64,000 bases of DNA, from assembly GCF_029227915.1 (NCBI RefSeq), contig NC_079875.1:12399001-12463000 (forward strand), written 5' to 3'. Made by a program: the position numbers and the translations under genes. This document shows positions 34,401 through 44,620 of this stretch, in pieces (the first letter of the stretch is position 1; every line of letters starts with the position of its first letter). Source of the DNA: Hydractinia symbiolongicarpus. Taxonomy: Eukaryota > Cnidaria > Hydrozoa > Anthoathecata > Hydractiniidae. Under the pieces are notes generated by a model, which had not been told where the DNA came from, ran no database searches, and saw nothing but the letters and a program-made list of their open reading frames with translations.

Positions 34401-37050
34401 TTGAAACATCAGGATAAAGAAATTTTATCATTGTTAATCTGTACAGTCATTTTAAGCAATCGCCTTTTGCTGAAATTTATCAATCAATTTTTTTTGTGGC
34501 AGTTTGAAGAAAGATAATTAAAGGTGTGTTGATCAAAATTATGGAACGAATTAAACAAATTGCTGTCAGGTTGCCAGTGAGGCAAACAAAAAATGTGGGA
34601 TCTGTAAAGTCACATATTTTAATGTTGTTGACACTATAGAACGCTATAGAAAGTACATGGTTGTAGCACTTACAATCGATTTATATGTTCCAACTAAACG
34701 GATAATTTTAAACTTTTTGTGAAGTGACGTTTATAATGTTTTTAAATTTCAAGATATAATATTTTATAATAAAATTTTTTATAAGAATGGTAAGGACGGA
34801 ATTGGTTAAATATTAAAAACAAAGTAAAAACATCTAGAACCCTAGATTTTCTCTTTTTCTTGAAAAAAGTATAAAGAATAATGGAGAACATTGATAAAGG
34901 AAGAGATGTAACAATGTCTAACTGTTTGTCTTAGAAAAAAGAAAAAAAGCACATTTAGACCAAAACCAAATTTTCTGGTTCTTATATAAGTGCATAATAT
35001 TAACTTATATTTAATTATTAATTGTTTGTAACATTTAATATTTTATAGTTTCCTACAAGCCTTGTCCTGTCCTGTCCTGGCCTAAAAAATTTTCAAATCT
35101 GTAAGTTTTTCGAGCTCAAATTTCTATAGGTTGCATAGCTAAGCGTTCACAACTGCTGAAAAATCTACTCCAATTATGTTGCATTTTAAAGGTTGACTAT
35201 CACATTACTGGCACGTTATTTAACGCTACAATGATAAATCAAAAAAAATAGTTCCCGATCATAACCGTCTTAATTTAAAATCACGGGTGCGCAAAATGTT
35301 TGCGTTTTAAATGTTAAAGTTGCTGGGAGACAGTATATGTAAGATATAAACGATAAACATTATTTTTTCTAAACAAACAAAAACAACCTGATCAAAGTTT
35401 TTTTGTTGTAATTTCTCATTTTTTTTAATTAACAGTTTATTTTAATTTAATAAAGTAATTATGTAAGTTCATAAACTTTAGAGAAGTTTAGCTAATTTTT
35501 TATCTTTATTTTCATGATAATTGATATCCGTATAGAAATGAGCTTGTTGCTACTTTACCATTGGCGTGGTGGTCTTGAAGAATAAGGAGAATTAGAGCAC
35601 TGAGGTCCTTGCTAAACCATTGCGGGAGAAAATTTTGATATAAATGATCTTATATGCGTATTCAATTAAAAACACCAACGACATAAAAATAAATAAATAT
35701 AAAGTAAAATAAATATGAACAAACTATAATTAAAACGTGAAAAGATTTTAATCAGATTTTTTTATCCAAAAACCTGAAGTAATTTCACAATCTCAACATT
35801 AAGACTGATCAGAATTTCTCAACGAAAAGATAGAATATAAAGATCCAAAAAAGTTTTAAAAAAATATTAAACAACAACAAACAACAACAACAATATCAGT
35901 ACTTTTTAAAGTACTGATATTGTTTTATTATAAACCTATTTCTTATTTAAAAAAGTGCAATGTCTGCAATGCCTATACACAATAATTTTTTCATAAGAAA
36001 CTGTACTAAAACTCGTTATATTACCAAGCAAATTAAGCATATGTAAAACATTAAAGCGCGTGCGCGTGGCTTTGTGGTTATTTAATTCGCTTCGTAATCA
36101 CAAGATCCGTGGCTAGTCCACCACGCAAGCATGTTTAGCAAGTGTCTTCACCACAGCTACGGGTCAATCCATGCCATGTTAGGAAAGTTGGGTAAGCAAT
36201 ACCGGTGTATACCTAATTTTATACATTTAGAACACAGGGCTCGCATTGATAACAGTGTCTCCAGTCATGTGGCTATAGCCTGCATATATGTTCGGAATAA
36301 TAAAAATAGTTCAAGTATTTTTTTTGCGTCCACAACAGCACGTATAAGCATATTCGTTACCGAAGATGCACGTATAAGCATATTCGTTACCGAAGATGCA
36401 CGTATAAGCATATTCGTTACCGAAGATATAGATTAGTGAGAGAGTAATTATAGAAAAGGTTTATAACTGAATAATTTAATGGGCAAAATGACCAATGTTT
36501 TTGTAAGAGCAAAAAAGTTTTTAAACTGCTATATGACATCATTTGTTTCTCTAGGAACACGTATGCTGATGATATCTGAAGTGGTTGAAAAAGACATTGC
36601 TTTAGGACCTAGCTATAACCAAGGATGTATAATGGAACTATGGACGACGAAAGGTTTATTCTAAACTTTTCCAACACATTTAATGATAAAACAGCGAAAG
36701 AGCACTATCCTTGCTTTCATATAACTCATAGAGCTCACTCCTATACACTAACCATAAACGCTCAAAAAATTATACGGTTCGATTACCTTTGATACTTTTT
36801 CAAAACCATATTTTTCAGCTATTCTCTTAGCTCTTTTGTAACTATCAGAACCTTCAATATGTATAGCCCAGCCATTTGTGTAATATTTATCGGAACTGTC
36901 CGGTCCATTGTCACTAATTTCCTCCAAGAGAATATGATGAAAACTTGATAGAATTATAAAACAAGCGAATAGCCATGTTTTATCATGTTGAACAGAGTAA
37001 ACCATCGCATGCTCTTTTGACGTTTTCTTTCTTCGATTCGACTCAACCAA
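27353..37050 (-). CDS. Proprotein convertase, PC1/3-like, ten exons
   Basis: Exons from 5' to 3' on the minus strand: 37050-36787, 34188-34084, 33863-33738, 32961-32824, 32461-32385, 31248-30987, 30900-30688, 30267-30167, 29713-29483 and 28448-27353. All have GT-AG borders, frames match, and the total is 870 residues. The kexin-family subtilase cleaves precursors after paired basic residues in the secretory pathway. Catalytic residues are Asp197 (TILDDGIEH), His238 (KHGTRCAGE), oxyanion Asn339 (ASGNGG) and Ser412 (TGTSASAP). Their spacings of 41, 101 and 73 equal those of furin. The prodomain ends in REKR; a P domain with RRGDL follows. VPEKKEC after the catalytic domain, and a C-terminus without a Cys-rich region or membrane span, point to PC1/3 rather than furin or PC5; Asn at the oxyanion position excludes PC2. 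In cnidarians such an enzyme would process neuropeptide precursors (inference). Confidence 0.95.
29483..32961 (-). CDS. Convertase exons 4-9: subtilisin catalytic domain
   Basis: Six exons carry the peptidase S8 domain. Exon 4 (32961-32824) holds catalytic Asp in [12 protein letters not shown]. Exon 5 (32461-32385) holds PRYDPTNEN. Exon 6 (31248-30987) holds [15 protein letters not shown] with the catalytic His as its first full codon, and RMLDGRVTD. Exon 7 (30900-30688) holds the oxyanion Asn and Ca-site loops. Exon 8 (30267-30167) holds the catalytic Ser. Exon 9 (29713-29483) holds [11 protein letters not shown] and [12 protein letters not shown]. Codons split at the 5/6 and 8/9 borders rejoin to Lys and Asn, as expected (NENKHGT and LEKNPKLTW). 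Confidence 0.93.
33738..34188 (-). CDS. Convertase exons 2-3: propeptide and its cleavage sites
   Basis: Exon 2 (34188-34084) gives [12 protein letters not shown], the conserved propeptide core, and then PERSKR, the likely internal secondary cleavage site. Exon 3 (33863-33738) gives [18 protein letters not shown], where KREKR is the primary autocatalytic site that opens the mature enzyme, and ends in [10 protein letters not shown] at the start of the catalytic domain. Both exons are multiples of three in phase 0. Confidence 0.9.
35891..35922. other. Perfect 14-bp-stem hairpin in convertase intron 1
   Basis: caatatcagtactt and its exact complement aagtactgatattg flank a four-base loop (ttta), preceded by an (aac)n run. 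It could be a foldback element remnant. No expression evidence is visible. Confidence 0.75.
36061..36230 (+). repeat. Probable tRNA-derived SINE
   Basis: The first 65 bases resemble a tRNA gene body. An A-box-like tggctttgtggtta and an anticodon-arm-like cgcttcgtaatcacaagatcc are followed by gtggctagtccac where a T arm and B box should be, closing with ccacgc against gcgcgtgg. The arms do not pair well enough for a functional tRNA. An unrelated tail follows (tacgggtcaatccatgcc). This is the structure expected of a tRNA-headed SINE, lying antisense to the convertase in its first intron. Confidence 0.5.
36338..36427. repeat. Three exact copies of a 30-bp unit
   Basis: The unit begins gcacgtataagcatattcg and ends accgaagat, and is repeated three times without mismatch. 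It is a multiple of three, so the frame through it repeats [10 protein letters not shown], but the surrounding frame (36131-36436) overlaps a SINE-like sequence and is probably not a gene. Confidence 0.9.
36787..37050 (-). CDS. Convertase exon 1: signal peptide and prodomain start
   Basis: It encodes 88 residues from the first ATG. A second ATG, 15 codons in (37005), gives [20 protein letters not shown], a more ordinary signal peptide; the first ATG adds a Lys/Arg-rich leader, so the downstream start is plausible. The prodomain begins with [12 protein letters not shown] and [10 protein letters not shown], matching the conserved W-A-V-I-x-G start of convertase propeptides. The donor is tcaaag/gtaatc in phase 0. 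The first intron, 2.6 kb to 34188, is the longest of the gene and holds a SINE-like sequence, a 30-bp tandem repeat and a hairpin. Confidence 0.85.
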
Positions 37051-40000
37051 GTGTTAAGTAAATCTTTTTCATTTCATTATTTTATATATTTACTTTACAT
37101 CTTTTCTCTTCCCATCTAAACAATATAAAAATGATTTCGTAATAAGATTTTTATTTTGAAATATCTAATACAAACTTGCTATTTCTTTCTCTCTATTTAT
37201 ATATTTTTATTATTTCATCTGTAAATTTATTTTTTCAGCTATGCTAACAATGAGTTGGTTCTACCCATCATGCCGAAGCATTCTTCGTTGTTTTTGAATT
37301 ATATCATTCAACTGCACTAACACTTACGCATGATTGGTTGAATTTAAAAATACAGCTTTATGATTGGCTCAACAAAAACAATAGGTTTTGTATGCATTAA
37401 ACCAGCTATGTTTGAGGTCATTCAAAAAAAAAGTTTAACCAATAGCGTACACAACTGCGACAAACAATCTTAAAGGTAGGGGGAACGCTCAGTAAAGAAT
37501 AGAAACGAGATTCAGTAAGAAAGGTAGAGCTAAAACATAGCCAGCTTTTCACTGTCGGTTTAAAGCGGCTTTTAAAAAGTTTTTAATCAAATTACACAAT
37601 TTGAAGTTTAATTAAACTTTCTGATGAAAAGAACGTAAAGTTGATAAAAAATGAACATTTAAAATGCAAACAAATATCTATGGTTACAAATAAAGGATTT
37701 CAACAGTAAATTATTTAAACAGGAGTGGAGATATTGTGGCGCATTTAATTTGTAGTCGTCTATTTCAGGTTGGAGTACCCACCCCGAATCTCTTAAACTT
37801 AGTGTTAATACTGTTGTCACCCCATTTGGAGCCATCTACCAAGCGCAAACTGGCTTGTTTGGCAGGCAAAGAAGTTAAAGTAATGTTATAGGTACTCTTG
37901 GGTAACGTGATGTAGTTACGATTGGGACAATGGAGTTCCAAGAAATCTCAACTTTAGAGAGACGTTGCTTTATAAGAACAATCGGGCCAGCAATTTATTA
38001 AAATCTCAAACAAATTTTTATTACTCAGGGAAAAAAGAAGAAAATATTACAGATTTTCTACTTTCAAATGATATATCGTATGTTCGTGTATACAACAAGT
38101 CATACTGTATAATACTCAGACATTCTTAACTTACTAACCGTTAGCCCGTGTTTAAATCCGATAGTTCGTCCGTCGTACACAATTCGGGACTCAGACTTTC
38201 ACTCGTTGTGAATGGTTATTTAATGCAACCTTAGGACAAAGCTGCAAGTCGGCTACATTTTGAACAGAATACGGGTATTAATAAAAGAGACTAGCCTGCA
38301 ACCCGTAAAAACATCCGACGGGTTTGCCCGTTCTTTACACATCTTGTTTCCGGTAGACGGATTACGGATATTAATAAAGGAGATAAAAATATTCAAAATT
38401 ATAATACAAAAATATCCAGTTAAGTTACATTTCTTCGCAGGAAGGTATTAAGAAAATTTAAGGCAAATATTAGGCAAAAATATTCCGTCTAATCAAATTT
38501 GGATTATAATGTAAAAAATCATGTGCTTTGTATCGAGAATTGCTACTTTAACCCCCAAATTGTAAAATACAAAGATGCAAGACACTATCAGTTTAACAAG
38601 TAATCCTTTTGATTTAAAAACATACTTTTTTGTTTTCCAAAAACAACGTTCAAATTTATTATTCTAATTGGTTGCAATTTTGCTTGATACAATGTCGCAG
38701 AACTTGATTGGTCAACGATACATTTGGCAAATCGAAAAAGTTAAATTTTGCAAATTTTCTAAATGAAAAAGAAGGTTAAAACGCGATCGGATTAGTCCAA
38801 GTTGACGAATTGAGTTCGACAAAACGATTGGTATGTATTTTAAATTATTTAAAGCAGGCGTTACAACAAAAATTTAATTTTGATATTTGACAGAACAAAA
38901 GTGAACAACTTCACAACTTCATAACTCTAACAGTGAGAATTAATTAAATCAAGTTTCTCTTTAAAACTTTCGATGAAAAATTTAACTCCTTTGAAAGTAG
39001 CAATAAAACTGGATTTAGCGTGGTTTATAACGTAAATGTTGTCAATCTTTTGTTTCCTCATGTACCTAAAATAACATCGAACGGCCCATGCTCAAATATT
39101 TTGTTGTTCCCACGCCAGGTGTGCATTTCGAAAGTGAGCTTAATAGTACGCTGAACACAATACGAATATAAGTTTGTCTTGTTGTGTTATTAGCACGTGC
39201 TTGTTCTGAAAAGTTTTAATTTAGCAGTAAGCAAACTTAGAGTCAAGAAAAGCATAACTAGTTGCATGCTCACAAAAAGAAGATATTATGTTTTGGTTAA
39301 TTGACTTAATCTTCTTCGAATTGCTCGGAAACTTATCGTGTAAACTTATCGTGTTGTAGCCAGCAGACCCAGCATAATTTTTCTTACCACCGGAAAACCG
39401 GAATAGTTAAGGTGGAAATTATTAATAAGGATCGCAAACGAATTTCTTGAGTTCAGATTAATAACCGCGCTTTTTAATTGGCTACGTCGAGAAATCCATC
39501 GTTTTAAACACGAATAGCTGCACTCACCCGATCAAATATATTTAATTCTCCTATGATTTAAGAGGAAGAAATGCAACCACCCAGCTTTGTGCTCATTGAT
39601 TAACTTTAATTCAGAGTTTGCTCTCAGGTTGATTTGAATTTTTGGGATTTGCTCTGGCATTCGTTGGCGTCTAAGCTTTCGCATAAGAGAAACTCAATTT
39701 ATTAACCTCGAAGAAAGCTTAGTTAACTAGGCTAATCCTGTTGCTATTGTACTCATAATAACTAGGTTTGACATATAGCATTTTGAACTAGACATGTTGC
39801 TTTCAAGAAATAATATACATTATAGCTTATTCCAGTCTATGCTTTTCGACTATACCCAATCTTTAATTTTTTTGTTTTTGAACTTCTTTACGTCATTATT
39901 GTTGCTCCGCTCCAGATCATTGATATAAAACGCGTTCCGCGAAAAACGACAACAACAATTCTTCGAGGCAAAACAGAAGCTAGTTTTCGATGCAAACACA

Positions 40001-40154
40001 AAACTTATGGACTAGGTTGGATCAACTATCAAAAAATAATATTTTGGTTTGACTTTTCCTATATAATTAAAACGTGCTGTTTTTAAAAAAATCATTTTTG
40101 TCATGTAAGATGTGGTCAATGTCTTCGCTGCAGAATGAACTCAACTCAGCTCCC

Positions 40155-40325
40155 ATTTGAGCTACAGAAGTCTTGCAAGCACAGCATTTTCTCAACCAGA
40201 CAACAAGACAAGACATCTAAGCATAAGGAATTGATTCACTTTTATATTATCTGGAATGACTCAGTCGGTGTTTGAACCCAAGACCTCCCGTACTTAAAGC
40301 GCATCAGTCGGGTTGCCTACTTTGT
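40155..40325 (-). repeat. tRNA-derived SINE, copy 1
   Basis: Read on the minus strand, it starts with a tRNA-like head (ggcaacccgactgatgcgct, then gggaggtcttgggttcaaac, where gggttcaaac fits a B box). It ends with a tail complementary to cccatttgagctacagaagtc. The tail and head recur in the same order and orientation at 48180-48372, identifying a SINE family. The head is too diverged to be a working tRNA. Confidence 0.6.
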
Positions 40326-42659
40326 ACTATTCTTATGAGTATTACATATAACGGGGAAGAATGAATCTGCACAGACTGTGCATAAAAAACTACTTTCAAA
40401 AGTGGCAGTCTTGTAATAATGGTCGACATATGAATAATGTAAAATTGTGTCGTATCCGCATTTACTGTAGAGATTTCTGTAAACAAAAGCTCGCTAGCTA
40501 CAAAAAAGTATAGGTTTTAAAGTTTATAAGATTCCTGAAGTTAAAGTTATTATAAAAACATATATGCTTCAAAAGTACTGTCCTTAATGCTTTTAAAAAA
40601 GGGAAACTCTGCCTAAAATTCAAGCGCAGGCGTTTAATAAGACATTTGTTTTCGTGCATGCAAGCTATGCAAATATATACTTGTTCTGGGCGGTCGCAAG
40701 CTTTAACAATATCGGTTTTGTCATGTTAAATTGGTGTGGGGGCGATGCGTATGCCTCCCTTACATATACCGGCGAAAGGTTAGAAAAAAAATATGGTTTC
40801 CACTTCAAAATATTTTAAATTCCAGAAATTTTATTGTACTTAGTGGTTCAAAATGAGTTTAAAAGCATTTCGTGAAAAAATAGATATGCCATAATTAGCT
40901 GGAGACATGTTTTTGAAGCTTTTTTAATTTATAACTACAGCTGCAGGCAATGTTCACAACAAGGCGATGTTCTCGTATTTAAATTTGGACAACTTCATGG
41001 CCCGCATTCAAATTAAAGATTAATGTAAAAAATATGGTACATTTAGATTCTCTTTAAACTTTTCGTTTTTTCTTTGCTTTTTTTCGTTTTATTAAAGAAA
41101 AAAATGGATTCATCATAAAATTGAACTAGCTTACAATTAACAGTGAAACACCTGAAACTGAAAAAGAAAACAACTGCCTCTCTATCTGTTATGCGGTAAT
41201 TTTTTTTATAACTTACAATACCTACCTGCCTAATATGATTAAAATCCCCACTCAAAAAATATTTTCTAAGTTAAATTCCAAATTTAAGATTTTTTTGAGA
41301 GATGTTCGTTTAATTATGACTTATCTTTACTATATATAAATAAAGAAAAGAAATACTATGGTAGGGTTTGGTTTGGTGAAAATAATAATAATTAATAAAC
41401 GCATGATTTGAAAGAGAGTAACGTGTGTGTTAAGAGATCAAGTCAGTGGCATGTAAATATCACAGTTTTTGTTGTTTACCTGGTTCTATTAAATTGATTT
41501 TCTTGCAGATGTTTTTTCTGTCTCACATATTTTTGCATGCAATTATATATGTTAGCTATTTTTTTATTCATTCTATGTTCATATTACGTACTTTAATTAG
41601 CCTGGGAAGTTATAAAACTTAACTGTTCAAACTTTCACGTCTAATATACCTCTATTATTCTCGTTTTCCATTTCACACCAGAAGATTAAGGAGGATACTG
41701 GAAATTTTGAATGATCTAATGGAGTAAGAAAAAGAATTTATAAAAACCTGCTTGAAAGTAACTTTAACTTTATTATGAATTTTAAACGAAAAAGCTTGTA
41801 AAAAAGGTAAGCTAACATAGAGACTTGATTTTCTGTTTCCTTAAAATTTATTTTCAAAGAATGAATTTTTTTGGTCTAGTTTTATGTATTGCTATGTCAG
41901 TTTGGTAACAAAGAATGATAAATACTGCACAAAACTCAGTTTTATTGAGAAGATTCTCGAAAACAATTTATAATTTATAAAAGTCAGACCGTCAAAAATT
42001 ACACGGTGGCCGCAACTTACCTATTTCCAGCATCGGTGTTTACTTCACGGGGGTTAATACTATGATAATATGTGCGATTGTAACGCATTTTAAATTTACA
42101 ATACCCCCGGTGCTTTAGTTGGCTTAGAGACAGTTCAAGCATTTTTCGGAAGTTGATTGTGACTTATTGTAAATTATTTCATAATGTGTGAATATTAAAA
42201 AAAGAAAAGGTAATCAGAAAAATTTAAAATCTCCTAAAAAAATATTAGAGATGAAAATCTTAAATTATTCAGCACTTTTGCAGCTTTAAATGAGAAGGCT
42301 TCTTTTGCCAAAACTTTATGTTAAAAGGATTGCTGTTTTTAGAAGTTATTTTATTTTCGTGACTGTGAAAATTTTTTGCCAGAAGAAATTTTGAGCATAT
42401 GTCAACAGCAACAACATGAATCGTTGTTTCGAAAACAAAAGCTTCTTTTCAAAACAGCTAATTAATATAGCTAAAATAGCTAATTATCTTTCTTTTCCAA
42501 GATTTTCATAATAGTTAATAATGTTATAGTTTTAATAACAGCTTTTCCGATATGCTTATATTACAAACCCATGCCGAAGAGCGGTAGTTGGAATATGCTA
42601 AGTGCATTAATTAATAGATTTTTAGGTCATTAATGTGATTTTCCCGTTACATTTTTTGA

Positions 42660-42884
42660 TCATTTTCCAAGATATTTAAATTTTTCGCTCCTTTTCAAAG
42701 GAATACCCATGTAGTGTTTGTAACTGTTGCAGGTGCTAAAAAAGATGTATTTGTCCGTAAAAGTTTTTACTTTCCAGTCAGATATGTGAGGGTATCCAGA
42801 TTTTTTATGAGACAAAATGATTATAGTATTATCTTCATTGTCCTGTTTTATTTTTTTGAATTTTATAACTTCATAAATTAGCTC
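42660..42884 (-). CDS. Possible orphan exon, unknown product
   Basis: On the minus strand, an acceptor (tttactctag) is followed by a frame of about 74 codons to a TGA at 42660. The composition looks like a real beta-rich protein segment (NTIIILSHKKSGYPHISDWK, then FTDKYIFFSTCNSYKHYMG). I recognise no family and see no partner exon on this strand, so it may be a relic or chance. Confidence 0.25.
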   Translation of the reverse strand, partial: ELIYEVIKFKKIKQDNEDNTIIILSHKKSGYPHISDWKVKTFTDKYIFFSTCNSYKHYMGIPLKRSEKFKYLGK

Positions 42885-43934
42885 TAGAGTAAACAAGAAT
42901 CCTTCAAGAATAATTAAAATGTAAGAAAAATAGGAAAAATATAACCTACATAGTATAACTCCACTTTCGGTTAAGTTTAATTAAATAAATTAGAAAAAGT
43001 GAAGAAAATATAAAAATGCAAAGAAAATAGCGAAGGAACAAAAACATATAAATGAAATTAACGTGATTGCTTCGAAAAGCAAACAGAAGAATTAATTTGT
43101 GTGTTTTTATCTAAATTTTCACGACAAACATTTTAAAAATTAGTGTTTAACTTGTAGATTGGTGTTTTTCTTTTAGTTCTAAAATTATTGTCAAGATAAC
43201 ATTTTAAACATATATACGTAACTTCAAAATACAAGCTCCGTTGCTATGTTGAATTGTATGTTCCAAATTTTGTGGGAAAGGAAAACTGCAGAGACGGATT
43301 TTAAAAAAATATTAAAGGGAAAGGAAGAATATAACGTTCTGAGAATTGAAAAAATTTAAGTAGAGAAGTTTTTTTTTACAATGTACAAAACTTGCTTACA
43401 TTATGTTTGTATTTTTGGTTTATACTTGTGCTTTTACAACATAACACATGTCAACGTCTTTGGGATGTTTACATCTGCCACTATATAAGACAAAACTAAT
43501 AAGCTTCATTTTTGACATTTTCAAAAAAGGTAATATGCAATTAAAGTTAATGAGATTATTGTCACTAAAAAATGCTCCAGTGAAAGAAAAAGTTAAGTTA
43601 AGCAGGAATGATATGGAAAAATAAGGAAATACATTGACTTTTTTCTTCTAAGAAAGGGGTAGCATAGAAAAAAGACTGTACGCTGCTATTGAAGCAAATA
43701 AATTCTTTAGTTGGTTACCTTACAACTTACAATAAATGAATTTTGTTTGAATTAGTATCTTAGTAGTCTTCACCGGATCGCTTGAAATAAGAACGCCCTC
43801 TGCTGCTGAATAGAAATGTTATAAATTTCTGAAGCATATAAAGATTTAAGCTTAAAATAAAAATGTTGTCTCAACGAACATTTTGTAAAATTGCAACTCT
43901 CACATGAATGTACTAATAAATATTTCTTTAGGAA

Positions 43935-44620
43935 ATGACTGCCATCATTTGGTTGCTAATCATCATTCCATTCTGTGCTGCAGGTATGCGTTGTTACTGT
44001 AAAGTTTGCAGTTGTTTTCATCTATGAGAGAAGCAGGATTAACGGGACAGAAGCACCAGAGAAGGCTGAAGCACTAAAAAAGACGGGAGCACCATAGAGG
44101 GAGGAAGCACTAGAGAGGACAGGAGCACCAGAGAGGCGGGAATATAAGTGTTGGAATATTGCAATGTGGCTACTATTCTCATTCTAATGTTACAGTGTAC
44201 AGTCGTGGTGTATATTTAAGATCACTTACACTAATTTTACACAAGAGAATAATAATCACTCATTATTAGAAAAAAAATTATAAAAAATTACCTGGTCTAA
44301 TAAAAAATCAAATAGGAAATGAACAAATAAACGAACCATTGGTATGAACATAACCTGAATTCGAATTCGCCTGATTCAATCATTTTTACTGGCTGCAATA
44401 TTTTTGCTTAAATTCTTTAGAGTTAGAAAGTTCTTTTCTTTAGAACTTTGCGATTTGAAAGCAGATGGCATGTACCAAGATCCACACAATTGCAATGGAT
44501 TCATAGAATGTTTAAATTATGAAACTACAGAGTGGAATTGTCCTCGTCCTGATTTGTTTTTTGATCCAGTCTTACAAACATGCACCAATGTTAAATTTCC
44601 TGGTTGCGAAGAAGAGCAAG
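43935..44620 (+). CDS. Channel gene exons 1-2: signal peptide and CBM14
   Basis: Exon 1 (43935-43983) encodes MTAIIWLLIIIPFCAA, a clear signal peptide, with donor gcag/gtatgc in phase 1. Exon 2 (44444-44620, 59 codons) is a CBM14/peritrophin-A chitin-binding domain: six Cys in CDLKADGMYQDPHNC, FIECLN, WNCPRPDLFFD and CTNVKFPGCEE, with the aromatic positions of the family. It is a phase 1-1 exon, freely shuffled. An A/G-rich minisatellite (44045-44140) lies in intron 1. Confidence 0.88.

Larger units (their letters stand above)
37051..43934. other. Intergenic region between divergent genes
   Basis: 6.9 kb separates the starts of the convertase (minus) and the channel gene (plus), so promoters of both should lie here, but I cannot place core elements with confidence. 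A SINE copy (40155-40325) and one possible exon (42660-42884) are listed separately. Other short frames show no recognisable domain. Confidence 0.5.

Noticed and set aside
36061-36126. Functional tRNA-Thr (CGT) gene
   Set aside because: The loop resembles one, but acceptor and T arms mispair and the B box is poor; better explained as a SINE head.
36338-36427. CRISPR-like array
   Set aside because: Contiguous identical units without spacers, in an animal intron.
36131-36436. 101-codon frame as a gene
   Set aside because: Begins in a SINE-like sequence and ends in a minisatellite, inside the intron of the convertase on the other strand.
27353-37050. Furin, PC5 or PC2 identity for the convertase
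   Set aside because: No Cys-rich region or membrane anchor as in furin/PC5, and an Asn rather than Asp at the oxyanion position excludes PC2.
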